Notes under the pieces: model-generated
Told to the model about the DNA's origin: nothing
What the model saw: the letters and a program-made list of their open reading frames with translations, nothing else
Databases searched by the model: none
In this document: positions 1 to 7,752 of the stretch, piece after piece
How positions within the stretch are numbered: position 1 is the first letter of the stretch
Layout: every line of letters starts with the position of its first letter
Assembly: GCA_030611945.1 (NCBI GenBank)
Contig: JAUWOV010000068.1
Span: forward strand, 1 to 9,325
DNA length: 9,325 nt
DNA from: a bacterium
GTDB taxonomy: Bacteria > JAHJDO01
Reading direction: 5' to 3'
Program-made: the position numbers and the translations under genes

Positions 1-456
1 ACGCGCAATGGCAACTCGTTGTCGTTCTCCGCCGGAAAGTTCATTCGGTTGATGAGATGTTCTCTGTGTGAGACCAACCGCCTCAATCTGTTGGAGGGCT
101 TTCTCCTTCAAATGACGCTATCCCGCATAGATTAAAGGAAGTTCCGCATTCTCCAAGGCAGTCATTCGGGGAAGCAGATGAAATTGCTGAAAGACAAAAC
201 CAGCTACACGATTTCTTAAAATAGCTGATTCATCATCGGTGAGATCGGTTATTTCTTTTTTCCCTAAATAGTATGAACCTGAATCAGGTTTATCCAGAAA
301 ACCTAATAGATGAAGAAGTGTTGATTTGCCGGAACCTGATGCCCCCATAATGGCAACAAATTCTCCGGGAGTAATCTTCAGGGATACATTGCGTAACGCC
401 TGCACTCCTATTTTGCCGGTTTTGTATGTCTTGTTTATATTCTTTAATTCTATCAC
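1..456 (-). CDS. MacB/LolD-type ABC transporter ATPase, 3'-partial, interrupted by in-frame TAG
   Basis: This is the nucleotide-binding subunit of a MacB/LolD-like ABC exporter, expected at the cytoplasmic face of the inner membrane. The start is GTG at 456; the GTG overlaps the TGA of the adaptor gene by four bases, which indicates translational coupling. Walker A (GASGSGKST) is at residues 38-46 and the Q-loop (VFQQFHLLP) near 88-96. An in-frame TAG at 118-120 follows residue 112 (LPLIYAG). The same frame then continues without a shift for 39 codons, reading as a normal ATPase and including the signature [13 protein letters not shown] up to the window edge. Walker B and the H-loop lie outside. 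The stop therefore interrupts an otherwise well-preserved gene: it is a recent nonsense mutation, a sequence error or, less likely, a read-through codon. The permease subunit should follow to the left. The family call is firm; functionality is uncertain. Confidence 0.88.
118..120 (-). other. In-frame amber stop inside the ABC ATPase
   Basis: On the minus strand this codon reads TAG, between GGA (Gly112) and CGT. The frame before and after it is the same, and the downstream residues ([16 protein letters not shown] and onward) are typical of the helical subdomain leading to the ABC signature. One base change from AAG, CAG, GAG or TGG would produce it. Confidence 0.9.
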
Positions 457-1418
457 TTCTTTTTTCTGCCAAAAGGACTAAAAGGATTACTGCCGCCCCC
501 GATGCCTTTTGATGGCATATACTTCTGGGTCTTAATTATTACTGTATCTTTCGCATTTAATCCTGAGATAATCTCTACATTGTCTTCACCCAAAATCCCA
601 AGCTCAACATAGCGCTTAATAGGTTTTTTATCTTTGCCTTGATTCAAGAGAATGAAATTCCCTTTTTCATCACGATTAATGGCTTCAAGAGGTATGATCA
701 AGATATCATCTTTGTTTGTCTCTATTATATTTACGTTTGCGCTCATGCCTGAGCGAAAAACATCGGGTACTCGTTGGGGAACAATTTCAACTTCATAAAT
801 AGTAACATTATTAACAACCTTGGATTCATAGGATATATGGTCTACTTTTGCGTCTACTTTTACTTGTGGATATGCATCTAAACTGATAATTGCTGTTTGA
901 CCGGGCTTTACTTTCCCGATATCGGTCTCATCAACCTGAGCATTAACAATTAGGCGGTCCGATAATACAATCACAGCATCAGAAGAAGTAACAGTCTGAC
1001 CCGGTTCAACTGCTCTAACAATTACCTCTCCGTCAATAGGAGCTACCAGAGGAGTAGGCTTATACGCATCCTGCCAGTATTTCATGCTTTTTTCGCCCTG
1101 CGCTCTGGCGGCATCTAAAAGAGCGGCTCTTTCCGTTGAGCTCATCCAGGTAAGGGTTTGCCCGATCTTTACTTTTTCACCCTCTTTAACCAAAATCTTT
1201 TCAATTCGTCCGCTGATCGTTGGCTTTAGCTCCAGGCGATTTTGAGGCTGTACTGTACCGGTCGTTGATATGAAATTTTGGATATTGCCATAAGCGGGCG
1301 TTATTACTTTGACAATTTCTTGAGAAACCTTGCCTCTATTTGTCCTTATTGCCACTACGCCGATGATAAGTAATGCTATTAATAAAACAGAATAGACTTT
1401 CCACTTCTTATTTTTCAT
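453..1418 (-). CDS. Periplasmic adaptor (membrane fusion protein) of a MacAB-type exporter, short-hairpin form
   Basis: This inner-membrane-anchored adaptor links an ABC or RND pump to a TolC-type channel. The 321 residues start at ATG 1418, which overlaps the end of the upstream outer-membrane factor gene by 11 bases; GGAGGGA at 1428-1434 lies about 10 bases upstream. A longer in-frame reading to 1484 lies entirely inside the upstream gene and precedes the membrane anchor, so it is rejected. One membrane segment lies at about 9-25. The lipoyl halves are at about 60-90 ([19 protein letters not shown]) and 122-145 ([19 protein letters not shown]). Only about 30 residues lie between them, so the helical hairpin is tiny. 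A beta-barrel follows at about 155-235, then a membrane-proximal domain to about 295. The tail is Gly/Ser- then Lys-rich. Its position directly before a MacB-type ATPase supports a MacA-like role. MacA is about 370 residues, and the missing length is mostly hairpin. Confidence 0.9.
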   Translation of the reverse strand: MKNKKWKVYSVLLIALLIIGVVAIRTNRGKVSQEIVKVITPAYGNIQNFISTTGTVQPQNRLELKPTISGRIEKILVKEGEKVKIGQTLTWMSSTERAALLDAARAQGEKSMKYWQDAYKPTPLVAPIDGEVIVRAVEPGQTVTSSDAVIVLSDRLIVNAQVDETDIGKVKPGQTAIISLDAYPQVKVDAKVDHISYESKVVNNVTIYEVEIVPQRVPDVFRSGMSANVNIIETNKDDILIIPLEAINRDEKGNFILLNQGKDKKPIKRYVELGILGEDNVEIISGLNAKDTVIIKTQKYMPSKGIGGGSNPFSPFGRKKK

Positions 1419-2706
1419 AATCCAACGTCCCTCCTTTTGCCTGGATCCAGTTAGCTTCATTAACCAAAACATTTGCCTGAGCATTCAAAAAAGATTTTTT
1501 TGCATTTACGAGATTATCTTCAATAATTATCCAATCATTAAAAGATGTAAGTCCTGTTGAATACTGCGCATTAGCTATCTTTGCCCGTTCCTCAGCTGCT
1601 TCAAGATATTTGCGTTGCACAGAGACCTTGTCTGCTGCATTCTGAAAATCCGTCCATGTTTCTTCTAATGTAAAAATGATACTATCTCTTCCACTTCTTT
1701 CATCTGCCTGCGCCTTATTCAGTCCTGCTTTTGCTTTAGAAACTTTAGCTATTCTGCTTCCACCTTCAAATATTGGCAAAGATACGCTTACACCAACCGA
1801 CCATGCGTATGTGTCCTCATCCGGCAGCCAATCCGAATTAGTTGTTCCTGTAGTGGCATTGGCGTAAATTTTAGGAAAAAAGTCAGCCTTAGCAGATTTC
1901 AAACTAAATCGAGCCGCTTCTTTCCTGGCAATAAGTTCATTTAAGAAAATCGTGTTATCAGCTAAATATTCAAAGTTTGGTTTTTGTCTATTAATATCTG
2001 TAATTTCGAAATCTCCATTTGCTTTAATAGATGCAAATTTTCCCCGCCCTAATTCTTTTGTTAACTGTCTTTGAGCCAGAGAAACACTCCTCTTCGCCTG
2101 AACGACTTCAAATTCAGCCTGAGCCAGATCAGCCTGAGAAGTCAACAAAGAACCCCTGTGTTCTCTGCCTGCTTCGTAACGCAATTTTACAAGTTTCGCG
2201 TTCTGTTTTCTGCGCAAAGCTATCTCTTCTGTCATAAAAACAAGTTTTTGGGTTCTTAGAAGTTCAGTAAAAGCAGTTCTTAATCTCAATCTTATATTGG
2301 AAGACGTTACTTCATAGCTGTATTGTAAAGCATCCATAGTTTTTGAAGCGGCCTTTGCATCATTAGCTGTTTTAAAGCCGTCAAATAATAATTGTCTTCC
2401 TGTTATACCGTATGAAGAAGCCTCATATTCTTTTTTAGCATCCGTTTCTGATTTTTTGTCGCTTGCATCAGCGCCTATCTGCGGCAGTATAGTGCTCATG
2501 GTAATTGACTTGTCTGCTCTTGATTGTTTTAAATTTTCTTGTGCTGAAATAAGATTAGGATGATTTTTAGCTGCTTCTATTACACAGTCATCCCAAGTTA
2601 ATATTTCCTCAGCATAAACATTATTCAAAAGAAAGCTCGAAAATAATACAATTACAGCTACAGGAATAGGAACAAGTCTGCGAGAAAGATTGCTTATGCT
2701 GTTCAT
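1408..2706 (-). CDS. TolC-family outer-membrane efflux protein (second copy)
   Basis: This is an outer-membrane channel for tripartite export, 432 residues long. It has an N-terminal signal peptide with basic residues (SRR), a hydrophobic core and probable cleavage after VYA near residue 32. The remainder is rich in long Ala/Gln/Lys helices, as expected of OEP repeats, with beta-strand-like segments such as YGITGRQLLFDGF and WSVGVSVSLPIFEGG marking the two half-repeats. No lipobox is present. The ATG at 2706 is three bases from the TAG of the RND gene and in the same frame. AAGGAG about 12 bases upstream, inside the RND gene end, is the best ribosome site, so coupling is likely. It is placed immediately before the MacA-like adaptor, so it most likely serves the ABC exporter, although sharing with the RND pump cannot be excluded. 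The downstream adaptor begins inside its last codons. Confidence 0.92.
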   Translation of the reverse strand: MNSISNLSRRLVPIPVAVIVLFSSFLLNNVYAEEILTWDDCVIEAAKNHPNLISAQENLKQSRADKSITMSTILPQIGADASDKKSETDAKKEYEASSYGITGRQLLFDGFKTANDAKAASKTMDALQYSYEVTSSNIRLRLRTAFTELLRTQKLVFMTEEIALRRKQNAKLVKLRYEAGREHRGSLLTSQADLAQAEFEVVQAKRSVSLAQRQLTKELGRGKFASIKANGDFEITDINRQKPNFEYLADNTIFLNELIARKEAARFSLKSAKADFFPKIYANATTGTTNSDWLPDEDTYAWSVGVSVSLPIFEGGSRIAKVSKAKAGLNKAQADERSGRDSIIFTLEETWTDFQNAADKVSVQRKYLEAAEERAKIANAQYSTGLTSFNDWIIIEDNLVNAKKSFLNAQANVLVNEANWIQAKGGTLDYEK

Positions 2707-2709
2707 CTT

Positions 2710-5700
2710 CTAAATCTTCTCCTTTTTAAAAAGAATTTTCCCACTAAATCTATGTATATACCAAAATGCAACCGGCGTAAATATAAAAGTAAAAAATATT
2801 GATGCCAGCATTCCGCCGATCATAACAATCCCCATAGAGGATTTCATCGGCATAACAGAGCCCAACTGCGGCAATACACCCAAAATAATTGCCAGAGAGG
2901 TCATAATAATCGGACGGAATTTCTGAGAAGCTCCCATCCAAAGGGCCTCAACAACAGCAACTCCCTCATTCATCTTAAGCATAGTATAATCCAAAAGAAG
3001 AATTGAATTATTAACAACAAGTCCTACAATCATAACAATTCCAAGCATAGAGGCAACATTAATGGAACCATCCAAAAAGAACAAGGCAAAGAAAACACCA
3101 ACAAATGAAGTGGCTACCGATAACAAAATAGCAGCAGGATAAAAGAAAGAATTCATCAGAGCGCACAACAACATATAGGTTAAAATAACAGCCAGTAAAA
3201 ACGCTTTCCCTGTTTCATGAGAAGATTCTGCTCCATGTTCAGCCCATTCAACATACCGATACCCATAGCCCTCTTCAAACACGATATCCTTAAATGCCGT
3301 ATCATCCAAAAATCCCATAACATATCCCGATGAAGATTTAGACAAATAACCTTCCAAGCGTATAACCCTGACTTTATCACGGTGCCGTATCATCGGTATT
3401 GATTTACCGTCCTGCAAATCGCCCAATTCAATAACAGGAATCATTCCTTTTTGTGAGATGATATCAATTTGCCTGATATCGTCAAAGTCTTCGATATAAC
3501 GGTCATCTAATTTCACGTTGATATCATATTCTTCACCAGCTTCCTTATAAGTATTGGAATCATCGCCGTAAACAGATGAACGTATAATATCGCCCACAAC
3601 GACATCCTGAAGGCCATATTCAATTAAACGCTGTTGATTAGGTATAAATCTAATCTCTTTCTTAGGCGTTTTATAAGAAGATTTAACAGAACGGAAATAT
3701 CCGCTCTCTTCTATTTTCTGCTTCATCGCTTTTGACAGAGAAATCAACTTTTGGTAATCTTTGCCGTAGACATTTATTGAAATATCTCCTTCCATGCCTC
3801 CGCGCGCTTCACCGCGTTCCAACATAATTTCAGCATCAGGGATTTGAGCCATAAAAGGAATGAGTTCATGAATAATATCGTCATCGCCGCGTTTTCGACG
3901 TGATGAAGGAACAAGATTTACTACAACAGCAGAATTTTCAACACCATCTTTACCAATGTCTGTTAGATAAGATTCCATCTCCGGTATTTTCCTAATACGT
4001 TCCTCGACAATCTTTGTTACCTCAAAAGTACGGTCAATCGTTGAGCCCTGCGGCATTTCAATCTTTACGGTAATCTTATCTTCATCCCATTTAGGCATAA
4101 AAGAATTTGAAACATAAGGCATAATGAATTTCGTTGAAAGAAGCATCACAATAACAAGGACAACCGTTGTCTTTGGAAAACGAAACATAAGCTTAAATGT
4201 TTTTTCGTATTGATCTCTAAGAAAATGCATCATTTTATTTGTCAAGCCTACAAGTGGAGCAAGCGGATTCATAAAACGACCCTTCTTTTCTATCCTCTTA
4301 TTTTTCTTTTTCAAAAAGAGGCTGCAAAGCATCGGGGTCAAACTGAATGAAGCAATAATAGAAAAAATAGTGGCGTAGATAACCGTTAACCCAAACGATT
4401 TAAAAAACTGGCCGATTATACCTCCCATAAAAGCGATTGGGGTAAAAACAACCAGATTAGTTCCTGCAGAAGCAAAAATAGCAGATGCTACTTCTTTAGT
4501 TCCGTTGATTGCCGCTTTAACATGATCATCTCCTTTGCCAAGATGCACCAGGACATTCTCCATGATAACAATGGCATTAGCGATCAGTGTTCCTAAAACA
4601 GTGGCAAAAGCCAAAAGTGTCATCATGTTTATTGTAAACCCAGACGCATCAACTAAAAACAGCGCTGAAATAAGCGAGGTCGGAATAACAATTGAAGCGA
4701 TGAACGTCAAGCTTGCCCGTCCTGTGAAAAAATAAAGTATAATCATGGTTAAAATAATACCCATAAGAATATTAAAATAGGTATCATTTGTTTCACTGAC
4801 GATAAAATCCGTGGTATCGGTTGCGATTTCCAACGACACCCCTTTAGGAAGAAGAGAACGGAATTCATCAAGTCGCTTTTTAACTTCTTTTGATATATCA
4901 ATGGCATTACCATCGGAAACTTTCCTAAGTGAAAGCCCGACTACGTTTTTACCGTTATATCGGGCAATCGTTTCAACTTTTTTAAAACTATCCTCTACGC
5001 GGGCAATTTCATTAAGAGGGAAACTCATACCTTCCCCTGAGACAACAATCATCGAGGATATTTCCTGAAGATTCTTAAATTCACCCAAAAAGCGAAGACT
5101 TAAAGAGTTTTCGCCTTTCTCTAACAGGCCTCCGGGAATATTCTTATTCTTAGCCATAATACTGTTGATAACATTGCGGATCGTAATAAAATGCTGTTTC
5201 ATCAACATTGGATCAAGAATAACGTTAATCTGCCTCTTCTTGCCTCCATATACCTCGACGTTTGCCACACCCTTAAGAGAAGAAAATCTATCCTTCAATT
5301 TTTTATCGGCGAATTCGTACAGATCCCGTCCGTCTAATATGTCGCTCGAAAGCACCAGATCCATAACCGGTTCTATCAGTGGATCGAATTTTTCTATGAT
5401 TGGGTTTTCAACAGCATCAGGCAGGTCATTTATAATAGCATCAACCTTATCTTTAACCTCAATAAATTTGATATTGACATCGGCGCTTAAAAGAAATTCA
5501 ATAGTAACAAACCCGAAATTATCAAATGACTGGCTTTTAAGCCATTTAATCTCGGAAAGCTCGGCTACCGCATCTTCTATCTTATTAACAACCAATGTTT
5601 CTACCTCAAGAGGCGTTGCTCCGGGATATACAGCCTTAACTGTAACAATAGGGAAATTGACCTGCGGCATTGATTCGGTACGTAAATTGAAATAAGAAAC

Positions 5701-5772
5701 AAAGCCAAGTACAACAAAGACCGCAATAAACATAACAGTCGTAACGGGACGTCTAACAAAAAATTCAATCAT
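2710..5772 (-). CDS. RND multidrug efflux permease, HAE-1/AcrB-like, without the canonical proton-relay residues
   Basis: This is an inner-membrane transporter that would carry substrates out through an adaptor and TolC-type channel. The 1020 residues are full length for HAE-1 pumps. The start ATG at 5772 (MIEFFVRRPV, typical of the family) has AAGGAG at 5780-5785 and overlaps the adaptor gene by 8 bases. TM1 is at about 10-28. A first periplasmic pore/docking region spans about 35-330, TM2-6 lie at about 333-487, and TM7 is near 535-552. A second periplasmic region runs to about 855, followed by TM8-12. Family landmarks are present: PGATPLEVE near 50, FRPIIMTSLA at 952-961 and E405. However, TM4 reads GTLIANAIVIMEN, giving Ala398/Asn399 where AcrB has Asp407/Asp408, and TM10 has Asn921 where AcrB has Lys940. 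The Arg971 equivalent (R953) is kept. The pump is therefore intact in length but its energy coupling is unclear. Confidence 0.95.
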   Translation of the reverse strand: MIEFFVRRPVTTVMFIAVFVVLGFVSYFNLRTESMPQVNFPIVTVKAVYPGATPLEVETLVVNKIEDAVAELSEIKWLKSQSFDNFGFVTIEFLLSADVNIKFIEVKDKVDAIINDLPDAVENPIIEKFDPLIEPVMDLVLSSDILDGRDLYEFADKKLKDRFSSLKGVANVEVYGGKKRQINVILDPMLMKQHFITIRNVINSIMAKNKNIPGGLLEKGENSLSLRFLGEFKNLQEISSMIVVSGEGMSFPLNEIARVEDSFKKVETIARYNGKNVVGLSLRKVSDGNAIDISKEVKKRLDEFRSLLPKGVSLEIATDTTDFIVSETNDTYFNILMGIILTMIILYFFTGRASLTFIASIVIPTSLISALFLVDASGFTINMMTLLAFATVLGTLIANAIVIMENVLVHLGKGDDHVKAAINGTKEVASAIFASAGTNLVVFTPIAFMGGIIGQFFKSFGLTVIYATIFSIIASFSLTPMLCSLFLKKKNKRIEKKGRFMNPLAPLVGLTNKMMHFLRDQYEKTFKLMFRFPKTTVVLVIVMLLSTKFIMPYVSNSFMPKWDEDKITVKIEMPQGSTIDRTFEVTKIVEERIRKIPEMESYLTDIGKDGVENSAVVVNLVPSSRRKRGDDDIIHELIPFMAQIPDAEIMLERGEARGGMEGDISINVYGKDYQKLISLSKAMKQKIEESGYFRSVKSSYKTPKKEIRFIPNQQRLIEYGLQDVVVGDIIRSSVYGDDSNTYKEAGEEYDINVKLDDRYIEDFDDIRQIDIISQKGMIPVIELGDLQDGKSIPMIRHRDKVRVIRLEGYLSKSSSGYVMGFLDDTAFKDIVFEEGYGYRYVEWAEHGAESSHETGKAFLLAVILTYMLLCALMNSFFYPAAILLSVATSFVGVFFALFFLDGSINVASMLGIVMIVGLVVNNSILLLDYTMLKMNEGVAVVEALWMGASQKFRPIIMTSLAIILGVLPQLGSVMPMKSSMGIVMIGGMLASIFFTFIFTPVAFWYIHRFSGKILFKKEKI

Positions 5773-6427
5773 TGCGAATCTCCTTAACTTTATCGTTATC
5801 AGAAAGCTGAGTAAATCCCCGCATGACAACATAGTCTCCTGCCTCTAATCCTTCTGCAATCACTGCGCCGTAACCATCACGTCTTTTAATAGCAACGGTT
5901 CTTTTATGTGCGTATCCATCGGCAACGACCCAGAGGATATATTTATCATCTTCTTTATTAATAATAGTATTCGGCACACAAATAACATTGGGAAGGGTAT
6001 CTATATGGACATATACAACAAGCCAATTTCCTACATCAGTCGGTTTCTTAAAAACGGCCTTTACGTAAAACATGCCTGTATCAAGTGAAATACTATTACT
6101 TATTTCAGTAATAGAACCGATAATATTGTTACTGACGGATTCAGCATAAATATCCTGACCTATTGCAAGTTTTTCCTGAGTAGCTTTAGGCACATATCCC
6201 TCAAAGGTTCTGTTATCAACCGACCGTAAAGTCAACTTTTCAAATAGAGGAATATCCTCCGGCAAAACCTTCTTCACAAAAACAGGTTTCCCGTTTTGCT
6301 GCCACTCGGAAAAAGTACTGATAATAGGCTTATTTCGCAGAGAACGCACCTGTTTTTGTTTTGCAATAATTAAAGCAACAAACAACAATAGGCAAATAAA
6401 ATATATCAAAATTTGTTTTTTACTCAC
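5765..6427 (-). CDS. Minimal periplasmic adaptor (membrane fusion protein) apparently lacking lipoyl and hairpin domains
   Basis: The 220-residue protein lies between an outer-membrane factor gene and an RND gene, the usual slot for the adaptor. It starts with GTG at 6427, overlaps the upstream gene by 8 bases, and has GGAGG at 6434-6438 six bases upstream. One membrane anchor lies at about 6-22. Residues 60-145 look like the adaptor beta-barrel (FEGYVPKATQEKLAIGQDIYAE), and 148-220 like the membrane-proximal domain, ending VIAEGLEAGDYVVMRGFTQL, a characteristic adaptor C-terminus. The paired lipoyl motifs and coiled-coil hairpin seen in ordinary 350-400-residue adaptors are not visible. Borrelia BesA, an RND adaptor without the hairpin, is a known precedent for part of this reduction. 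The reading frame is clean, so this looks like a designed short form, not a fragment. Its assignment to the adaptor family rests on context plus the C-terminal half. Confidence 0.8.
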   Translation of the reverse strand: MSKKQILIYFICLLLFVALIIAKQKQVRSLRNKPIISTFSEWQQNGKPVFVKKVLPEDIPLFEKLTLRSVDNRTFEGYVPKATQEKLAIGQDIYAESVSNNIIGSITEISNSISLDTGMFYVKAVFKKPTDVGNWLVVYVHIDTLPNVICVPNTIINKEDDKYILWVVADGYAHKRTVAIKRRDGYGAVIAEGLEAGDYVVMRGFTQLSDNDKVKEIRND

Positions 6428-7745
6428 TGACCGCCTCCGTTACCGCTAATTTTTTAATCTTTGCCAAAGTTACATTTATATTAAACAAGGTAGTCTCCTT
6501 ACCAATTTTTTGGTTTGTCAGACCCAACTCTGCGTCATTGAGATCGTTCACTGAAATCTGACCTGAGCGGAACAAATCCTGGCTCAAATTGAATGCCTCC
6601 TGCGCTAAATGGACTGCTTCCTGATTAGCCTCTAATGTTTTAACATATTCACGATATTCGCTTAAGGCCTTATCCAATTGGAGCAGATAATTTTTACTGT
6701 CTTTTTGATGCATGAGCTCGGCGTTTTGCTTATCTATCTTAGCCTGATGCAATTCTGCGCTTGTTTTACCTCCTGTAAAGATAGGAATATTGACCTTTAA
6801 TCCGGCAACGCCATAATCCTCAAGATTTTCATCGTCTATCTTATAATCATTGCTTATTCCCTGGTGATTCCATGTAACGAAAGCGGAAATCTCCGGGTAA
6901 TATGCCGCCCTTTTAGACTTAACAAGATATTCTTTTTCCTCAATTGCTTTTGCCAATGCTTTTATTGACGGCTGATTATTATATAAAGCTAGAACCAGTT
7001 CATCACGCTCTAACGGCTGATACTCGTCTAAAAACCTTTCTGCCAATTCTATTTTAGCCGCAGGTTTTGCGCCGATAGCAACTTTTAAAGTTTCAATTGC
7101 AGAATAATAATTAGCCTGAGCATTGTTTACAGTGGGCTTGCGCGAAGCAATATTCGCCGAGATTCTAATATTATCATACTTTGAAGCTCTGCCTTGAGCA
7201 GAACGCCGCTCAAGAATATCTTTATTCTCCTGTGACCGCTCATATGAGGCTTGTGCGATTTTCAAAATTCGTTTTGTAAAATATACATTGTAATACGAGA
7301 GTTTTGTCATGTAGATTATTTCCTGTTCGCTTGCCTCTCTATTCCACTGATTGACTTTTATCTTCTCTCGAGCTGCTAAAATAGGGAAGAATGTACGCCC
7401 GAATGTAAGGAGCTTTTGCTCTAAAGTCACTCCTGTATTAAAATCATATTCCTTTTTTGCGGCAGTAGCAGGAATATTCGGATATTCAAAATTCCGAGAC
7501 CAGTTAGATGAAACAGAGATATGCGGAAAAAGTTCGGATTTTTCTGCCTGCATTTGAGAACGACTGCGGTCAACCTCATTATCTTGTATCTGAACATCTT
7601 CGCTTGCTTTTATAGCCATGGTAATGGCATCTTTAAGGCTGATCCTTAAAACTTCCTCATCAGCTAAAACAATAGATAGATTCGCTAAAGATATAAAGCA
7701 TACTATTATTGTACCTATATAACCGTACCGTGATATTTTCTTCAT
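6420..7745 (-). CDS. TolC-family outer-membrane efflux protein (first copy)
   Basis: This is an outer-membrane channel, 441 residues, encoded just before the RND adaptor. The chosen start is ATG 7745, giving a good signal peptide (MKKISRYG followed by a hydrophobic core, cleavage probably after VLA near residue 28). A TTG at 7769 in the same frame lies inside the regulator gene and would add a poorly placed polar tail. Mature protein features fit the OEP family: long amphipathic helices rich in Ala/Gln/Glu, strand segments FNTGVTLEQKLLTFG and VAGLKVNIPIFTGG in the two half-repeats, and a second-half helix pair around SGQISVNDLNDAE. The gap to the regulator stop is 7 bases and AAGGGA sits about 13 bases upstream, so initiation may depend on coupling. 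The pairing with the 220-residue adaptor and RND permease is inferred from gene order. Confidence 0.92.
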   Translation of the reverse strand: MKKISRYGYIGTIIVCFISLANLSIVLADEEVLRISLKDAITMAIKASEDVQIQDNEVDRSRSQMQAEKSELFPHISVSSNWSRNFEYPNIPATAAKKEYDFNTGVTLEQKLLTFGRTFFPILAAREKIKVNQWNREASEQEIIYMTKLSYYNVYFTKRILKIAQASYERSQENKDILERRSAQGRASKYDNIRISANIASRKPTVNNAQANYYSAIETLKVAIGAKPAAKIELAERFLDEYQPLERDELVLALYNNQPSIKALAKAIEEKEYLVKSKRAAYYPEISAFVTWNHQGISNDYKIDDENLEDYGVAGLKVNIPIFTGGKTSAELHQAKIDKQNAELMHQKDSKNYLLQLDKALSEYREYVKTLEANQEAVHLAQEAFNLSQDLFRSGQISVNDLNDAELGLTNQKIGKETTLFNINVTLAKIKKLAVTEAVSE

Positions 7746-7752
7746 TATTCTG

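Noticed and set aside
1419-1484. Upstream extension of the MacA-like adaptor by 22 codons
   Set aside because: The extension lies inside the coding region of the outer-membrane factor and precedes a normal MKNKKW membrane-anchor start with a GGAGGGA site.
5165-5695. A 176-codon plus-strand open frame antisense to the RND gene
   Set aside because: It lies wholly inside the well-supported RND coding region, has low-complexity Ser/Thr/Leu composition, and shows no motif; it is a shadow of codon use on the other strand.
5773-5832. Upstream extension of the RND permease by 20 codons
   Set aside because: RND pumps typically begin directly at MxxFFxRRP, and ATG 5772 has a good ribosome site at 5780-5785.
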